Origin: Bradyrhizobium sp. 149
GTDB lineage: Bacteria; Pseudomonadota; Alphaproteobacteria; Rhizobiales; Xanthobacteraceae
Assembly: GCF_023073915.1 (NCBI RefSeq)
Contig: NZ_JADPKK010000004.1
Location: 142,379 to 206,378 of the forward strand
Direction: 5' to 3'
DNA length: 64,000 nt
Under the pieces are notes generated by a model. It worked only from the letters and a program-made list of their open reading frames with translations, was not told the DNA's origin and did not search any database. This document shows positions 18,554 to 27,734 of the stretch, piece after piece. Position 1 is the first letter of the stretch. Each line of letters starts with the position of its first letter. A program made the position numbers and the translations under genes.

Positions 18554-19636
18554 TCAATAGCCGGTCAGCTCGAGATAGCCAACGCCGTCATGCGTGCCGG
18601 CAAAGCTGATCGGTCCTTCCCAATAGGAAAAACCGGTCCCCATCCACGCCTTGGGATTGAGCGGCTTGCACAGGATCGAGAACGACCGCGAGGGGATCGC
18701 GATCTGCCATTCCACCGGCAGCTTGTGTCCCGCGACCTCAGCGGTTGCCCGCGGACTCATCTGGATGTCGTTGCCCGTAATCATCTGCGTCTCGCCAGCG
18801 GCGGTGATCCAGTTGCCGAATGGATAATCTCTGCCGTCCTTCTGCCGCAGCCGGTACAGCATCAGCTTGTCACCGGACGCGAGATGCAGCGACAGCCAGT
18901 CCCAGCCGGTCTGGTCGGTGTCGAGCGGCTGGCTGCTCCATTCGCGGTCCATCCAGGCTTGGCCGGAAACCTCCACCGGCCTGTCGTCGATGGTGAGCGT
19001 GCCGCGGGCGCGATAGAACGGCTGGCTGTAATAGTAGGAGGCCTGCCCGCGCTCCGACTTGCGGCTGTAGCCGCCATCGCCCTGCAAAACCAATGGACGA
19101 TCGGCCTCCAGCGTCAGCGCGTAGCTGAAGTCGGTGCCCGAGGCCTTCAGCGTCAGTGGGGCCAAAGCGCGATCGTCGGTGCGCTCGGATCCGTTCATCT
19201 CCCAGTCGTCGATCCAGGCTGCGAACGGTTTCGCGGTGAGGCCGGCCTGCCCTACACCGCCGCGTGAAAACAGCTCGTTGAAGCGATGAGTGTCGGCGCG
19301 CGTCACCGCGGCATGCGCCATCCACACCTGTTGATTGGCCCAGCCCTCGCCTTGCGGGCCCGGCTGTGTCGCCTGGCGGAATAGGGTCCATTGCAGGCCG
19401 CAAGCCGCGCCGTTGGCATCGACGAGGTTCGCCGTGAGATACCACCACTCGATACGAAACTCCGGATGCGGCCCGTGATCACTCGGGAAGGCGAACGTCT
19501 TCCCCGGCGTTACCTTCGCAAACCCATCGGCCGTCTCGCCGAGCCCGGCATAGCCTTGCGCGTCCGCGCGGCGGACAGCCGCGAGCGCGGCGATGCCGCC
19601 GGCGAAGGCACGCCGCGAGATCCCGTCAGCGCTCAT
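18554..19636 (-). CDS. AttH/carotenoid 1,2-hydratase-like lipocalin protein, Tat-exported
   Basis: Predicted secreted lipocalin-fold protein of the AttH/CrtC-like family, 360 residues. The N-terminus has a twin-arginine type signal (ISRRAFAGG, then a hydrophobic stretch to about residue 25). Family blocks include FPSDHGPHPEFRIEWWYLTANL and WMDREWSSQPLDTDQTGWDW. I chose the ATG at 19636, inside the end of the FtsX-like gene and preceded by AAGGTG, over the TTG at 19642. It is the last gene of a LolD-FtsX-AttH set like attEFGH of Agrobacterium, so it probably works with that ABC complex at the outer envelope. Catalytic activity is not established for such proteins. Confidence 0.85.
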   Translation of the reverse strand: MSADGISRRAFAGGIAALAAVRRADAQGYAGLGETADGFAKVTPGKTFAFPSDHGPHPEFRIEWWYLTANLVDANGAACGLQWTLFRQATQPGPQGEGWANQQVWMAHAAVTRADTHRFNELFSRGGVGQAGLTAKPFAAWIDDWEMNGSERTDDRALAPLTLKASGTDFSYALTLEADRPLVLQGDGGYSRKSERGQASYYYSQPFYRARGTLTIDDRPVEVSGQAWMDREWSSQPLDTDQTGWDWLSLHLASGDKLMLYRLRQKDGRDYPFGNWITAAGETQMITGNDIQMSPRATAEVAGHKLPVEWQIAIPSRSFSILCKPLNPKAWMGTGFSYWEGPISFAGTHDGVGYLELTGY

Positions 19637-22088
19637 TGGCAAACACCTTGACGAGGCTCGCCGGCTGCATTCGGGCCAGCCGGATCATCGGCAGCAGCGC
19701 GGCAAGCAACGAGGCGAACAGCGCGACTGCGACCAACTCGACCAGTTGCAACGGAAACACGTGGAAAGGCAGCCGCCAGCCGAACGCCTTCACATTGACG
19801 ATTGCGATCAGGCACCACGCCACCAGCAGCCCGAGCGGCACGGCCAACAGCGACGTGAACAGCGCAACCGACAGCGTCTTGGTCAATTCGATCGCGGCAA
19901 GGCGCGGCCGCGTGATGCCGATCGCCCACAGTGGGGCGAGCTGCGGCAGGCGCGAGTTCGCCAATGTCAGCAAGCTGGTCAGAAGCGCAATTCCGGCGAC
20001 GCCGAGCGTGAACGCGTTCAGTGCCGACGTCACCGCAAAGGTGCGGTTGAAAATGCGAATCGACTCCGCTTTCACCGTCGCCTGGTCGGCGACGCTGCGA
20101 TCGTCGAGCGCAAACTGTTTCTGCAGCGCCGCGATCAGGCCGTGGATATTTTCCTTCGCAACGATGAGACCGATGCGCGTCTGCGGCGTCTGCGGGAACT
20201 GCCGGATCAGCGCCGCGACGTTCACGGCAAGCTGGCCCTTGGGGTTGCCGTAATCGGCATAGATACCGACGATATCGAGCTCCCAGGTCCCGCCCGGCGC
20301 GGGGACTTCGACGACATCGCCAACGCGGACGTTGAGGCGGCGGCTCAGCTGCTCGCTGATGAAGGCGGCATTGCCGGGTATGAGCTGGGTCCAGGCACGG
20401 GGCGCGGCTTCGAGCAGCGGCCAGCGCTCGCGATAGAGCGCGTGATCGGGCAGGCCGAGCAATTCCACCGGCTGGCCCTGCACCTGCGCCTCGGCACGTC
20501 CGCCCGACAGGATCGCCTGGACATCGCCGCGCTCCTTCAGCCAGTTGCGGATCGCGACGCCTTTCGCATTGTCGGAGGCGCTGATGTAGACGTCGGCGGC
20601 GAGCCGCCCGTTGAGCCAGCCGATGAAGGTGCGGCTGAACGTTTCCACCATGGTTGAGACGCCGACATTGACGGCGAGCGCGAGCAGGAGCGCCATCAGC
20701 GCCAGCGACAAACCCGAGAGCTGCTGCCGGCTGTCCGCCCAGAACCAGAGCGCGAGCGGCCTTCGCGCGAAACGCTGCCCGATGAGCAGGATGAGTTCGA
20801 GGAAGGCCGGCAGAATCAGCGCCGCGCCAAACATCAGTGCTGCCAGCACGCCAAAGCCCGCGATGAGCGATTGTCCGTACTGAAGCAGCAACAGCGCGAC
20901 CGCGAACACGGCGCAGGCGGCCAGGCTTTGCAAGATCAGCCAGCGGCGCTGCCGCTGCTGCCAGGCGCGCCGCTGCGCGGTCGCCAGCACCGGCATCCTG
21001 ACAGCCTTCATCAGGCTGGTCGCCGCGGCCACCAGCGCGCCGGCAATGCTGATGCCGATCCCGGCGAGCCACCATTCAGGTCGCAAGCTGAGCTGTCCCG
21101 GGATCTGCGCGCCATAGAGTCCACGCAGCGACGCCGCGACGTCGGGCAGGAGCGCGGCCGCAATGAAATAGCCGCAGGCAAGCCCGATCAGGCCTGCGAT
21201 CAGCGCCAGCGCCACCAGCTCGATCACCAGCACCGTGTTGACCAGTCGCGCCGAGGCCCCGCAGGCCCGCAGCGTGCGCAGCATCGGCAGCCGCTGCTCG
21301 AAGGCGAGGCCGACGGCTGAATTGACGATGAAAAGACCGACGAAGAACGACAGCAGGCCGAACGCGGTGAGGTTGAGATGAAAGCTATCGGTGAGTCGCT
21401 CCAGCTCGGTCTCCGCATTCGGCTCGACCCGTTGCAGCTGGTCGCCGACGACACTCGCCAATGGCGCGGGCTTGCCCTTCGCTTTGCCGATCAGCAGCCG
21501 CGAGATCTGGTCCGGCTTGTTCAGCAGCTGCTGCGCCACGCCGATATCGACCACCAGCACGTCGGGCACGAGCTGCGGAAGTACGCGCAGCGGCGGCAGT
21601 TTTGCGCCGCTGCTGGTCGGCGGTGCCGCGCCCTCCTGCTCCTGCAAATCGGTCAGAGTTTCCCGTGCCACCAGCGTCTGGCCCGGTGGCGCGACGAAGC
21701 TGCTCAAATCGGCGGCGCCGAGGCGCGGTGCATTGCCGACATCGACCGGCAGCGTCACCGGCTCGATGCCGAGCAGCCGGACCGAGCGCCCGTTGACCTG
21801 GACCCGTCCCTCCAGCACCGGCGAGACCGGCCAGCCCGCACGCCGCAGCTTGACGAACAGGTCCTGCGGAAAGGTCGCGTTATCAGGCGCGACCAGCATC
21901 GGCGTGCGCGCGCCGCCGAAGGTTGCCGCGGCGCGGTCATAGGCGTTGCGGGCCTGCTGGTTGATTGCCTGCACGCCGCTCCACAATGCGGTCGCCGCGA
22001 TCAGCCCGATCAGGAGCGTCGCGAACTGCATCTTGTGGCGCCGCCAATGGCTGAGCAACACGGCGAGGACCCACAGCGCGCGCCTCAT
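19626..22088 (-). CDS. ABC transporter permease, FtsX/MacB type (AttF/AttG-like)
   Basis: Large permease of 820 residues with two FtsX-type halves. A first helix near residues 15-38 precedes a big periplasmic domain, then groups of helices around 245-370, single helices near 395-450 and three C-terminal helices near 690-815. This double-FtsX layout is typical of lipoprotein- or lipid-handling ABC systems and of the fused AttFG type. Both ends overlap neighbours (4 bp with the ATPase, 11 bp with the lipocalin-like gene), so the three genes form a coupled unit. The cargo is unknown. Confidence 0.88.
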   Translation of the reverse strand: MRRALWVLAVLLSHWRRHKMQFATLLIGLIAATALWSGVQAINQQARNAYDRAAATFGGARTPMLVAPDNATFPQDLFVKLRRAGWPVSPVLEGRVQVNGRSVRLLGIEPVTLPVDVGNAPRLGAADLSSFVAPPGQTLVARETLTDLQEQEGAAPPTSSGAKLPPLRVLPQLVPDVLVVDIGVAQQLLNKPDQISRLLIGKAKGKPAPLASVVGDQLQRVEPNAETELERLTDSFHLNLTAFGLLSFFVGLFIVNSAVGLAFEQRLPMLRTLRACGASARLVNTVLVIELVALALIAGLIGLACGYFIAAALLPDVAASLRGLYGAQIPGQLSLRPEWWLAGIGISIAGALVAAATSLMKAVRMPVLATAQRRAWQQRQRRWLILQSLAACAVFAVALLLLQYGQSLIAGFGVLAALMFGAALILPAFLELILLIGQRFARRPLALWFWADSRQQLSGLSLALMALLLALAVNVGVSTMVETFSRTFIGWLNGRLAADVYISASDNAKGVAIRNWLKERGDVQAILSGGRAEAQVQGQPVELLGLPDHALYRERWPLLEAAPRAWTQLIPGNAAFISEQLSRRLNVRVGDVVEVPAPGGTWELDIVGIYADYGNPKGQLAVNVAALIRQFPQTPQTRIGLIVAKENIHGLIAALQKQFALDDRSVADQATVKAESIRIFNRTFAVTSALNAFTLGVAGIALLTSLLTLANSRLPQLAPLWAIGITRPRLAAIELTKTLSVALFTSLLAVPLGLLVAWCLIAIVNVKAFGWRLPFHVFPLQLVELVAVALFASLLAALLPMIRLARMQPASLVKVFANER

Positions 22089-22738
22089 GCGATGCGCCCC
22101 GCGTGCAAGTTGACGTGGCGATCGAGCGTCGCGGCCAGGTGCAGGCTGTGCGTCACCATCAGGAAGCCACAGCCGGTGCGCCTGACGAGGTCACGCGTCA
22201 GGGCCAGCACGTCCTCGGCGGTGGCCTCGTCGAGATTGCCTGTCGGCTCGTCCGCCAGCAGCAAAGATGGCTTTGTCGCCAGAGCCCGGCCGATCGCGAC
22301 GCGTTGCTGTTGTCCGCCTGATAATTGTTCTGGATAACGCTTGAGCAGGCTGCCGAGCCCGAGCCGCTCGATCAGCTCTTTATACCAAGCTGTGTCGTAG
22401 CGGCCGGCGATCCGCGCCTGAAACATCAGATTATCCGCGACCGACAGGCTCGGGATCAGGTTGAACTGCTGAAACACCAGGCCGATGCGGTCGCGCCGCA
22501 GGCTCGCGCGCCCCGCATCAGACAGCTTGGTGACCTCGGTGTCCTCCAGTCGGATCGTGCCGCCATCGGCGGCATCGAGCCCTGCGATCAGGTGCAACAG
22601 CGTGCTCTTGCCGCTGCCGGACTCGCCGGTCAGTGCGACGCGTTCGCCGGCCTTGAGGTCGAGGTCGACGCCGCGCAGCACATGGACCGGTTCACCGGCC
22701 GAAGAGAACGTCTTGGAGAGGTTTCGGATGCTCAGCAC
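22085..22738 (-). CDS. ABC transporter ATPase, LolD/AttE-like
   Basis: Compact ATPase of 217 residues, partner of the FtsX-like permease. It has Walker A GESGSGKST, Q-loop FQQFNLIPSLSVADN, the signature LSGGQQQRVAIGRAL, Walker B LLLADEPTGNLDEAT and the switch histidine in VTHSLHLA. It is the first gene of the minus-strand operon. The 144 bp to the divergent MFS gene must contain both promoters; I could not assign them. Confidence 0.92.
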   Translation of the reverse strand: MLSIRNLSKTFSSAGEPVHVLRGVDLDLKAGERVALTGESGSGKSTLLHLIAGLDAADGGTIRLEDTEVTKLSDAGRASLRRDRIGLVFQQFNLIPSLSVADNLMFQARIAGRYDTAWYKELIERLGLGSLLKRYPEQLSGGQQQRVAIGRALATKPSLLLADEPTGNLDEATAEDVLALTRDLVRRTGCGFLMVTHSLHLAATLDRHVNLHAGRIA

Positions 22739-22882
22739 GATGGATGGCGCCGGACGGAATTAGCGGAATTGCTGCGTAGCACACTTGCTGCGGAAATGCC
22801 GGGTTGCGTTGGTCTCGAAGCCGTTGTTAGCTCCCAAGATGGCCAAATCAAAAAAGTGCCAAAAAGGACGACGGGGAGAATG

Positions 22883-24229
22883 ATGAGCGCTCAGGGAACG
22901 GGGCCCGCGGCGGGCAAGATGACAGGGACGTCCAAGGAAACGTCCGCGGAAACGCCAAAGGGTGCCTGGACCGTCACATTTCTCCTGTTCCTTTTCATGC
23001 TGGTGAACTTCGCCGACAAGATCGTCGTCGGTCTCGCCGGCGTTCCGATCATGACCGAGCTGAAGCTCGAGCCGGAGCAGTTCGGTCTGCTCGGCTCGTC
23101 GTTCTTCTTCCTGTTCTCGATCTCGGCTATCGTGGTCGGCTTCATCGTCAACAAGGTGCCGACCCGTTGGGTGCTGTTGACGCTCGCGGTGATCTGGGCG
23201 CTGACGCAGTTTCCGATGGTCGGCACCGTTTCTTTCACCACGCTCCTGATCTGCCGCATCGTGCTCGGCGCCGGCGAAGGCCCGGCGGCCGCGGTGGCGA
23301 TGCACGCGATCTACAAATGGTTCCCCGACGAGAAGCGCACGATGCCGACCGCGATCCTGTCGCAGGGTTCGGCCTTTGGTGTCATCCTGGCGGTCCCAGC
23401 GCTGAACTGGGTCATCGTCAATCATTCCTGGCATTATGCGTTCGGCGCCCTCGGAATCGTCGGCCTGATCTGGGTAGCCGCGTGGCTCACACTCGGCAAG
23501 GAAGGCCCGCTCGACACCCACGCATCGGCCGTGATCGAACCGAAAATACCCTATCTCCAACTCCTGACATCGCGCACCTTCATTGGCTGTGTGACCGCGA
23601 CCTTCGGCGCCTATTGGGCGCTGTCGCTCGGGCTCACCTGGTTCACGCCCTTCATCGTCAAGGGCCTCGGCTTCTCGCAGTCTCAGGCGGGCTTCGTCTC
23701 GATCCTGCCCTGGGTGTTCGGGGCAACCATCGTCATTCTTACGGGCTGGATCTCGCAGGTGATGTTGGCGCGCGGCTACACGTCGCGGATCTCCCGCGGC
23801 GTGCTCGGCTCGGTGCCGCTGATCGTCGGCGGCCTGATCCTCGCGATGATGCCGCAAGTCCAAGGCGCGGGCCTCCAGATCGCCCTGCTCGTGGTCGGCT
23901 CCGGCCTGTGCGGCGCGATCTACGTCGTCTGCCCGCCCATGCTCGGCGAGTTCACGCCAACGTCGCAGCGTGGTGCGATTCTCGCGATCTACGGTGCGCT
24001 CTATACGCTTTCGGGCATCATCGCGCCGCTCGTGATGGGCAGCGTGATCCAGCGTGCCGGCAGCATGCTCGACGGCTACCTGACCGGCTTCACCATCAAC
24101 GCCGCGATCATGGTCGGCTCCGGTCTGCTCGGGCTGCTTCTGCTTTGGCCGAACACGGAAAAGGCCAGGCTGACCGGTGGTGCTGCTCCCCAGGCCGCGC
24201 CGCTGAAGAGCGCGGTGTCGCCGACGTAA
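22883..24229 (+). CDS. MFS transporter, anion:cation symporter-like
   Basis: Twelve-helix major facilitator, 448 residues. The segment FADKIVVGLAGVPIMTEL followed by GLLGSSFFFLFSISAIVVG resembles the anion:cation symporter group (hexuronate, phthalate, tartrate carriers). A ribosome site ggggag precedes tandem ATG codons at 22880 and 22883; the second has the better spacing. The 30-residue N-terminus is Ser/Thr/Lys rich and cytosolic. It stands alone and converges on a second MFS gene across a strong hairpin. The likely cargo is an organic anion, not further defined. Confidence 0.88.
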   Translation: MSAQGTGPAAGKMTGTSKETSAETPKGAWTVTFLLFLFMLVNFADKIVVGLAGVPIMTELKLEPEQFGLLGSSFFFLFSISAIVVGFIVNKVPTRWVLLTLAVIWALTQFPMVGTVSFTTLLICRIVLGAGEGPAAAVAMHAIYKWFPDEKRTMPTAILSQGSAFGVILAVPALNWVIVNHSWHYAFGALGIVGLIWVAAWLTLGKEGPLDTHASAVIEPKIPYLQLLTSRTFIGCVTATFGAYWALSLGLTWFTPFIVKGLGFSQSQAGFVSILPWVFGATIVILTGWISQVMLARGYTSRISRGVLGSVPLIVGGLILAMMPQVQGAGLQIALLVVGSGLCGAIYVVCPPMLGEFTPTSQRGAILAIYGALYTLSGIIAPLVMGSVIQRAGSMLDGYLTGFTINAAIMVGSGLLGLLLLWPNTEKARLTGGAAPQAAPLKSAVSPT

Positions 24230-24263
24230 GGGGCCGACCTCCGCGAATCCAATCAACAACCGG

Positions 24264-24303
24264 CGTCCCGTGCCTGATGCGCCATTGCGCTTCAGGCACG
24301 GGA
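24264..24303. terminator. Bidirectional hairpin between convergent MFS genes
   Basis: A 13-bp perfect stem (gtcccgtgcctga with tcaggcacgggac) around a 14-base loop sits between the two convergent stops and ends 7 bases before the stop codon of the minus-strand gene. There is no T-run on either side, so it may work as a transcript 3' end barrier rather than a classical terminator. Confidence 0.6.
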
Positions 24304-24309
24304 CCACGA

Positions 24310-25518
24310 CTAGGTTTGGGGCCGCGGCTTCCGCTCCGTGAACGGCGACAGCACCACCGTGGCGACCATGAAGATCACGGACGCCCCGAACACCCAATGC
24401 GGCGCGCTCTGGTCCATGATCCAGCCGAACAGCAGCGGGCTGACGATGCCGCCGAGATTGAAGCCGGTGGAGACGATGCCGAAGGCGCGGCCGGCCGCGC
24501 CGGGAGGCGCTGCATTGCGCACCAGCATGTCGCGCGAGGGCGCGATCACGCCGGAGAGGAATCCCGCGCTCGCCATCGTGGCGGTCAGCGCCCATCCCGG
24601 CAGCGTGACCAGCGCGATCAGCAGCACGATCGCCGCGTTCGCGGCAAAGCAGGCGGCGGCGACATAGCCGTGGCGCTCGGTATGGTCGGCAAGGAAGCCG
24701 CCCGCGAGCACGCCGGCGGCGCTTGCGCCGAGGAACGCGGTAAGCGCGACATTGGCCGCGGAATAGGTCACGCCATAGCCACTCATCAGCGCCACCACGC
24801 CGAAATTATTGATGCCCGCGACCGACAGGCTGAGCAGCATGAACAGCGCCGTCAGCGTGATCAGCGCCGGCGTGATCACGGCCTGTTTGGGTGCGTTCTC
24901 GTTGCCCGGCTTCGTCTTGTGCGCGCCGGCATCGGGAATGTTCATGGTCACCAGCAACAGCGCGACCAGAACGCCGATCGCGCCCGATGCGATCAGCGCA
25001 CCGGCGCCGCCGGACAGAGTGACCAGCGCGGCGACGATTGCGGGTGCGACCGCGCCGCCAAAATAGCCGGCAAAAGTGTGGATCGAGAAGGCGCGGCCCA
25101 TCCGCGCTTCGTCCATGTGTTCGGCGAGGATGGCGTAATCGGCGGGATGGTAGACGCTGTTGGCGAGCCCGAGCAGCACGGCGCAGGCGATCAGCGAGGT
25201 GTAGCTCAGGTGCAGGCCGAGCAGGATCAGCGCGAAGCCGCCGAGGGTGAGGCCGCCCAGCAAAATCTTTCGCGCGCCAAAATGATCGACGAGATAGCCG
25301 GTTGGCGCCTGCGTCAGCCCCGATATCACGGCGGACACGGTCAGCGCGAAGCCGAGTTCGATATAGCCGACGCCGAGTTGATTCTTGAGGAACGGAAACA
25401 GCATCGGCAGGACCAGCAGATGGAAATGGCTGACCCAATGCGCGATCGAAATTCCCGTCAGCGTGCGCAGCGCACTGTCGGCCTTGCCTTGCTGCGGTGC
25501 GGCGAGAACGTCGACCAT
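24310..25518 (-). CDS. MFS transporter, fosmidomycin-resistance-like
   Basis: Major facilitator with twelve predicted helices, 402 residues. The N-terminus ISIAHWVSHFHLLVLPMLFPFLK resembles the fosmidomycin-resistance type group, in which a conserved histidine-rich first helix is usual. It is a single-gene unit with a leader that can fold into a hairpin (25533-25562). Efflux of a small polar drug is possible but unproven. Confidence 0.85.
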   Translation of the reverse strand: MVDVLAAPQQGKADSALRTLTGISIAHWVSHFHLLVLPMLFPFLKNQLGVGYIELGFALTVSAVISGLTQAPTGYLVDHFGARKILLGGLTLGGFALILLGLHLSYTSLIACAVLLGLANSVYHPADYAILAEHMDEARMGRAFSIHTFAGYFGGAVAPAIVAALVTLSGGAGALIASGAIGVLVALLLVTMNIPDAGAHKTKPGNENAPKQAVITPALITLTALFMLLSLSVAGINNFGVVALMSGYGVTYSAANVALTAFLGASAAGVLAGGFLADHTERHGYVAAACFAANAAIVLLIALVTLPGWALTATMASAGFLSGVIAPSRDMLVRNAAPPGAAGRAFGIVSTGFNLGGIVSPLLFGWIMDQSAPHWVFGASVIFMVATVVLSPFTERKPRPQT

Positions 25519-25706
25519 TGCAGTTCCGTTTCCTCCCCGAGGGAGCGCAAATTATCGGGGAGAGCGGTTATTTGTCCATGAACGCAAGCGCATGGCAGTA
25601 GCGCGGGCAAGGCGATTCCCCTCGCGTCGTTCTGGCTTTCGCCTGGTCAAGACGACGGCAGAGATGAGGAGCGAGGCCGATGAAAACGCGCGCCGCTTGC
25701 CGCTAC

Positions 25707-25877
25707 TCACACCGGCTCGTCATCCGGGCCGTAGCGGTCACGCTTCGGTGTCGCGATGTCGCCGTCTTCGTAATCGTCCTCAGTGTCAGGCGGAGGCGGC
25801 GGCTTCTTCGCCTTGTCTTCCGCTTGCTTGTCGTTCGCAATTTTGGGCGGCTCGCTCGGCTTGCCGATCTTGGCCAT
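25707..25877 (-). CDS. Small disordered acidic/proline-rich protein (56 aa)
   Basis: An open frame of 57 codons from ATG at 25877 to TGA at 25709-25707. The product begins MAKIGKPSEPPKIAN, then has a lysine-rich stretch, five consecutive prolines and the acidic run DTEDDYEDGD before ending YGPDDEPV. There are no cysteines and only low-complexity, charged sequence, so it is probably intrinsically disordered and cytoplasmic. The sequence opposite it shows only arginine-rich shadow frames. Codon choice is GC-rich at third positions, as in neighbouring genes. No domain is recognised and no function is proposed. It lies between the MFS gene and the persulfide dioxygenase gene, all on the same strand. 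Confidence 0.6.
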   Translation of the reverse strand: MAKIGKPSEPPKIANDKQAEDKAKKPPPPPDTEDDYEDGDIATPKRDRYGPDDEPV

Positions 25878-25965
25878 GGCTGGTCCCGGGATGGTGATGC
25901 TGCACCCGATCCTATCCGGAAGATATGTGCGGTTCCTGACTTATCTCAAGCCGTCGGCAAGCTCG

Positions 25966-27003
25966 TCAGCGCACCACCGGCCCGCCGGCCTTCTTCCAGG
26001 CGTCGATGCCGCCGGCAATATGCGCGGTGTTGGTCAGCCCGGCCTCCTTGGCGGCGGCCACCGCCATCGCCGAGCGCTCGCCGAAGGCGCAGAAGAACAC
26101 GACGCGGCGGCGGGTGGCGGCCGCGACCTCGCGCAGCATGCCGCCCGGCTTGAGGCTCTCTTCAACGGACGGATAGGGCGTATGCAGCGCGCCTTCCAGC
26201 ATGCCGTGCTTCATCCGCTCATTGGTTTCGCGCAAATCGACCAGCAGGATATCAGGACGGCCGAGCGAGCGGATTGCCTCGACGGCGCTGAGCGCGCGGC
26301 CCTCCTTCTCGAGCTCCTCCTGATGCAGGCCGACATGCATGTTGGCGGGCACCGCGACGTCCATCATCTTGGGATTGGGCAGCTTCAGATTGGCCATCAG
26401 TTCGATATAGTCGTCGACCGAGCGCACCTGGAGCCGCGGATTGTAACGCTTTTCCTCGCCGATGGTGGAGACGGTGTCGCCCTTGTAGTCATGTGCCGGA
26501 AACACCATCGTCTCGTCCGGCAGCTTGAGCAGGCGGTTGAAGATCGAATCGTACTGCGCGCGCGACGAGCCGTTCTGGAAATCGGTGCGGCCGGTGCCGC
26601 GGATCAGCAGCGTGTCGCCGGTGAAGACGCGGTCGCCCATCAGATAGGAATAGGAATCGTCGGTGTGGCCGGGCGTGTACATCACGTCGAGCGAGAGGCC
26701 CTCGATCGTCACCTTGTCGCCGTCGGCGACCCGCATCGCCACCACGTCGGCCTTGGTCTGGTCGCCCATCACGGTCATGCAATGGGTGCGGTCGCGTAGC
26801 TCGCCGAGGCCGGTGACGTGGTCGGCGTGGAGATGCGTGTCCACCGCCTTGACCAGCTTGAGGTCGAGCTCGCGCAGCAGCTGACAGTAGCGGTCGACCT
26901 TCTCCAGCACGGGATCGAGGATCAGCGCCTCGCCGCCGGGGCGGCTCGCCAGGAGATAGCTGTAGGTGCCCGAAGCACTGTCGAAGAGCTGGCGGAAGAT
27001 CAT
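25966..27003 (-). CDS. Persulfide dioxygenase (ETHE1-like) fused to rhodanese
   Basis: Metallo-beta-lactamase-fold protein with a C-terminal rhodanese domain, 345 residues. Residues 1-180 carry THLHADHVTG (H57, H59, D61, H62), PGHTDDS (H113) and FTGD (D130). These fit the single-iron site of ETHE1-type persulfide dioxygenases, which oxidise glutathione persulfide to sulfite. Residues 245-345 form a rhodanese domain with the active cysteine at about 305 in FFCAFGERSA. Such fusions couple persulfide transfer to oxidation. It lies downstream of, and on the same strand as, the sox genes but is separated by a repeat, so it has its own transcript or weak read-through. It should protect against or use sulfane sulfur made by the Sox system. 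Confidence 0.9.
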   Translation of the reverse strand: MIFRQLFDSASGTYSYLLASRPGGEALILDPVLEKVDRYCQLLRELDLKLVKAVDTHLHADHVTGLGELRDRTHCMTVMGDQTKADVVAMRVADGDKVTIEGLSLDVMYTPGHTDDSYSYLMGDRVFTGDTLLIRGTGRTDFQNGSSRAQYDSIFNRLLKLPDETMVFPAHDYKGDTVSTIGEEKRYNPRLQVRSVDDYIELMANLKLPNPKMMDVAVPANMHVGLHQEELEKEGRALSAVEAIRSLGRPDILLVDLRETNERMKHGMLEGALHTPYPSVEESLKPGGMLREVAAATRRRVVFFCAFGERSAMAVAAAKEAGLTNTAHIAGGIDAWKKAGGPVVR

Positions 27004-27140
27004 GGCAAGGCCCGGCGTGAATTACTCCGAAATTCTACTACGCTTCGGGCCGGGAAGAGAAGCAATTCACTGTATTGGCAGTAAAATTTAGAAGATTTTT
27101 ATTCCCGTGATGGGCGGATGGGCGTCACCTTGGCCACCGC

Positions 27141-27240
27141 TGTCATTCCTCGCGAAGGCGGGGAATCCAGTACGCCGCGGCCTTTCCGTACCCCTCGCCG
27201 TCTCGGAGTACTGGATCGCCCGCCTTCGCGGGCGATGACA
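27141..27240. repeat. Dispersed palindromic repeat family B, copy 1
   Basis: About 100 bp, starting tgtcattcctcgcgaaggcg and ending cgccttcgcgggcgatgaca, with the internal mirrored words atccagtacg and gtactggat. It closely matches 41744-41846. It fills most of the space between the persulfide dioxygenase and DsrE genes. Confidence 0.75.
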
Positions 27241-27275
27241 CCGAGTGTGCCGCGACGCTTTGCCCCGGCAAAGGC

Positions 27276-27734
27276 TCAGGGCCGCACCAATGTGTACCCG
27301 TTCTCGGCCAGAAACAGGATCTGCCCGACCCCGACCTGCACCGGCGTGGCGGCAGGGATGAACTCCGGCCGCTTGCCTGTCTCCCGCTCGATCGTGTCGA
27401 TGGTGTTGAGGCAGATGTCGAAGCGGACGCCTTGCGCGATCAGGCTCTCCACCTGCTTGCGACGCTCGCTGCCGGTGAACAGAAGATCGATGCCGAGACC
27501 GAACGCCACTACCTCGATCGCGACCTTGTCGGGGTCGTAGGCCTTCAGCAAATTGTTGGCGACGCTGAGAACCAGCGCCTGCTTCCTGGCATCGCCATCC
27601 GAGAGCTGCAGCACGATCTTGTGCTCGGCGAACGGCTTGTCCTGGAGCGGCACCTGCTGCGCATAAGCGAGCGGCGTGGCAACGAAGGCGAGCAGCGCGA
27701 CCAGCGTCGTGGCCAGGATTTGCGACCGCATCAT
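27276..27734 (-). CDS. Secreted DsrE-family sulfur-handling protein
   Basis: DsrE/DsrF-like protein of 152 residues with a Sec signal peptide (hydrophobic residues 5-23, ending AYAQQ). The mature part has the DsrE pattern HKIVLQLSDGDARKQALVLSVANNLL and one cysteine in RFDICLNT, the position where this family carries its sulfur-binding cysteine. The ATG at 27734 overlaps the soxB stop (ATGA) and is preceded by AGGACAGGG; longer in-frame starts fall inside soxB. Exported DsrE proteins next to sox genes are probably periplasmic sulfur carriers, but the partner is not known. Confidence 0.82.
   Translation of the reverse strand: MMRSQILATTLVALLAFVATPLAYAQQVPLQDKPFAEHKIVLQLSDGDARKQALVLSVANNLLKAYDPDKVAIEVVAFGLGIDLLFTGSERRKQVESLIAQGVRFDICLNTIDTIERETGKRPEFIPAATPVQVGVGQILFLAENGYTLVRP

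Noticed and set aside
22760..24595. 611-codon open frame on the minus strand across the MFS gene
   Set aside because: It is antisense to a clear twelve-helix transporter and its product is rich in Arg, His, Asp and Gly without any domain. This is typical of the shadow frames of GC-rich coding DNA.
27131..27245. Possible CRISPR-like unit near the DsrE gene
   Set aside because: It is a single palindromic element with one distant related copy; there are no regularly spaced repeats or spacers and no cas genes.
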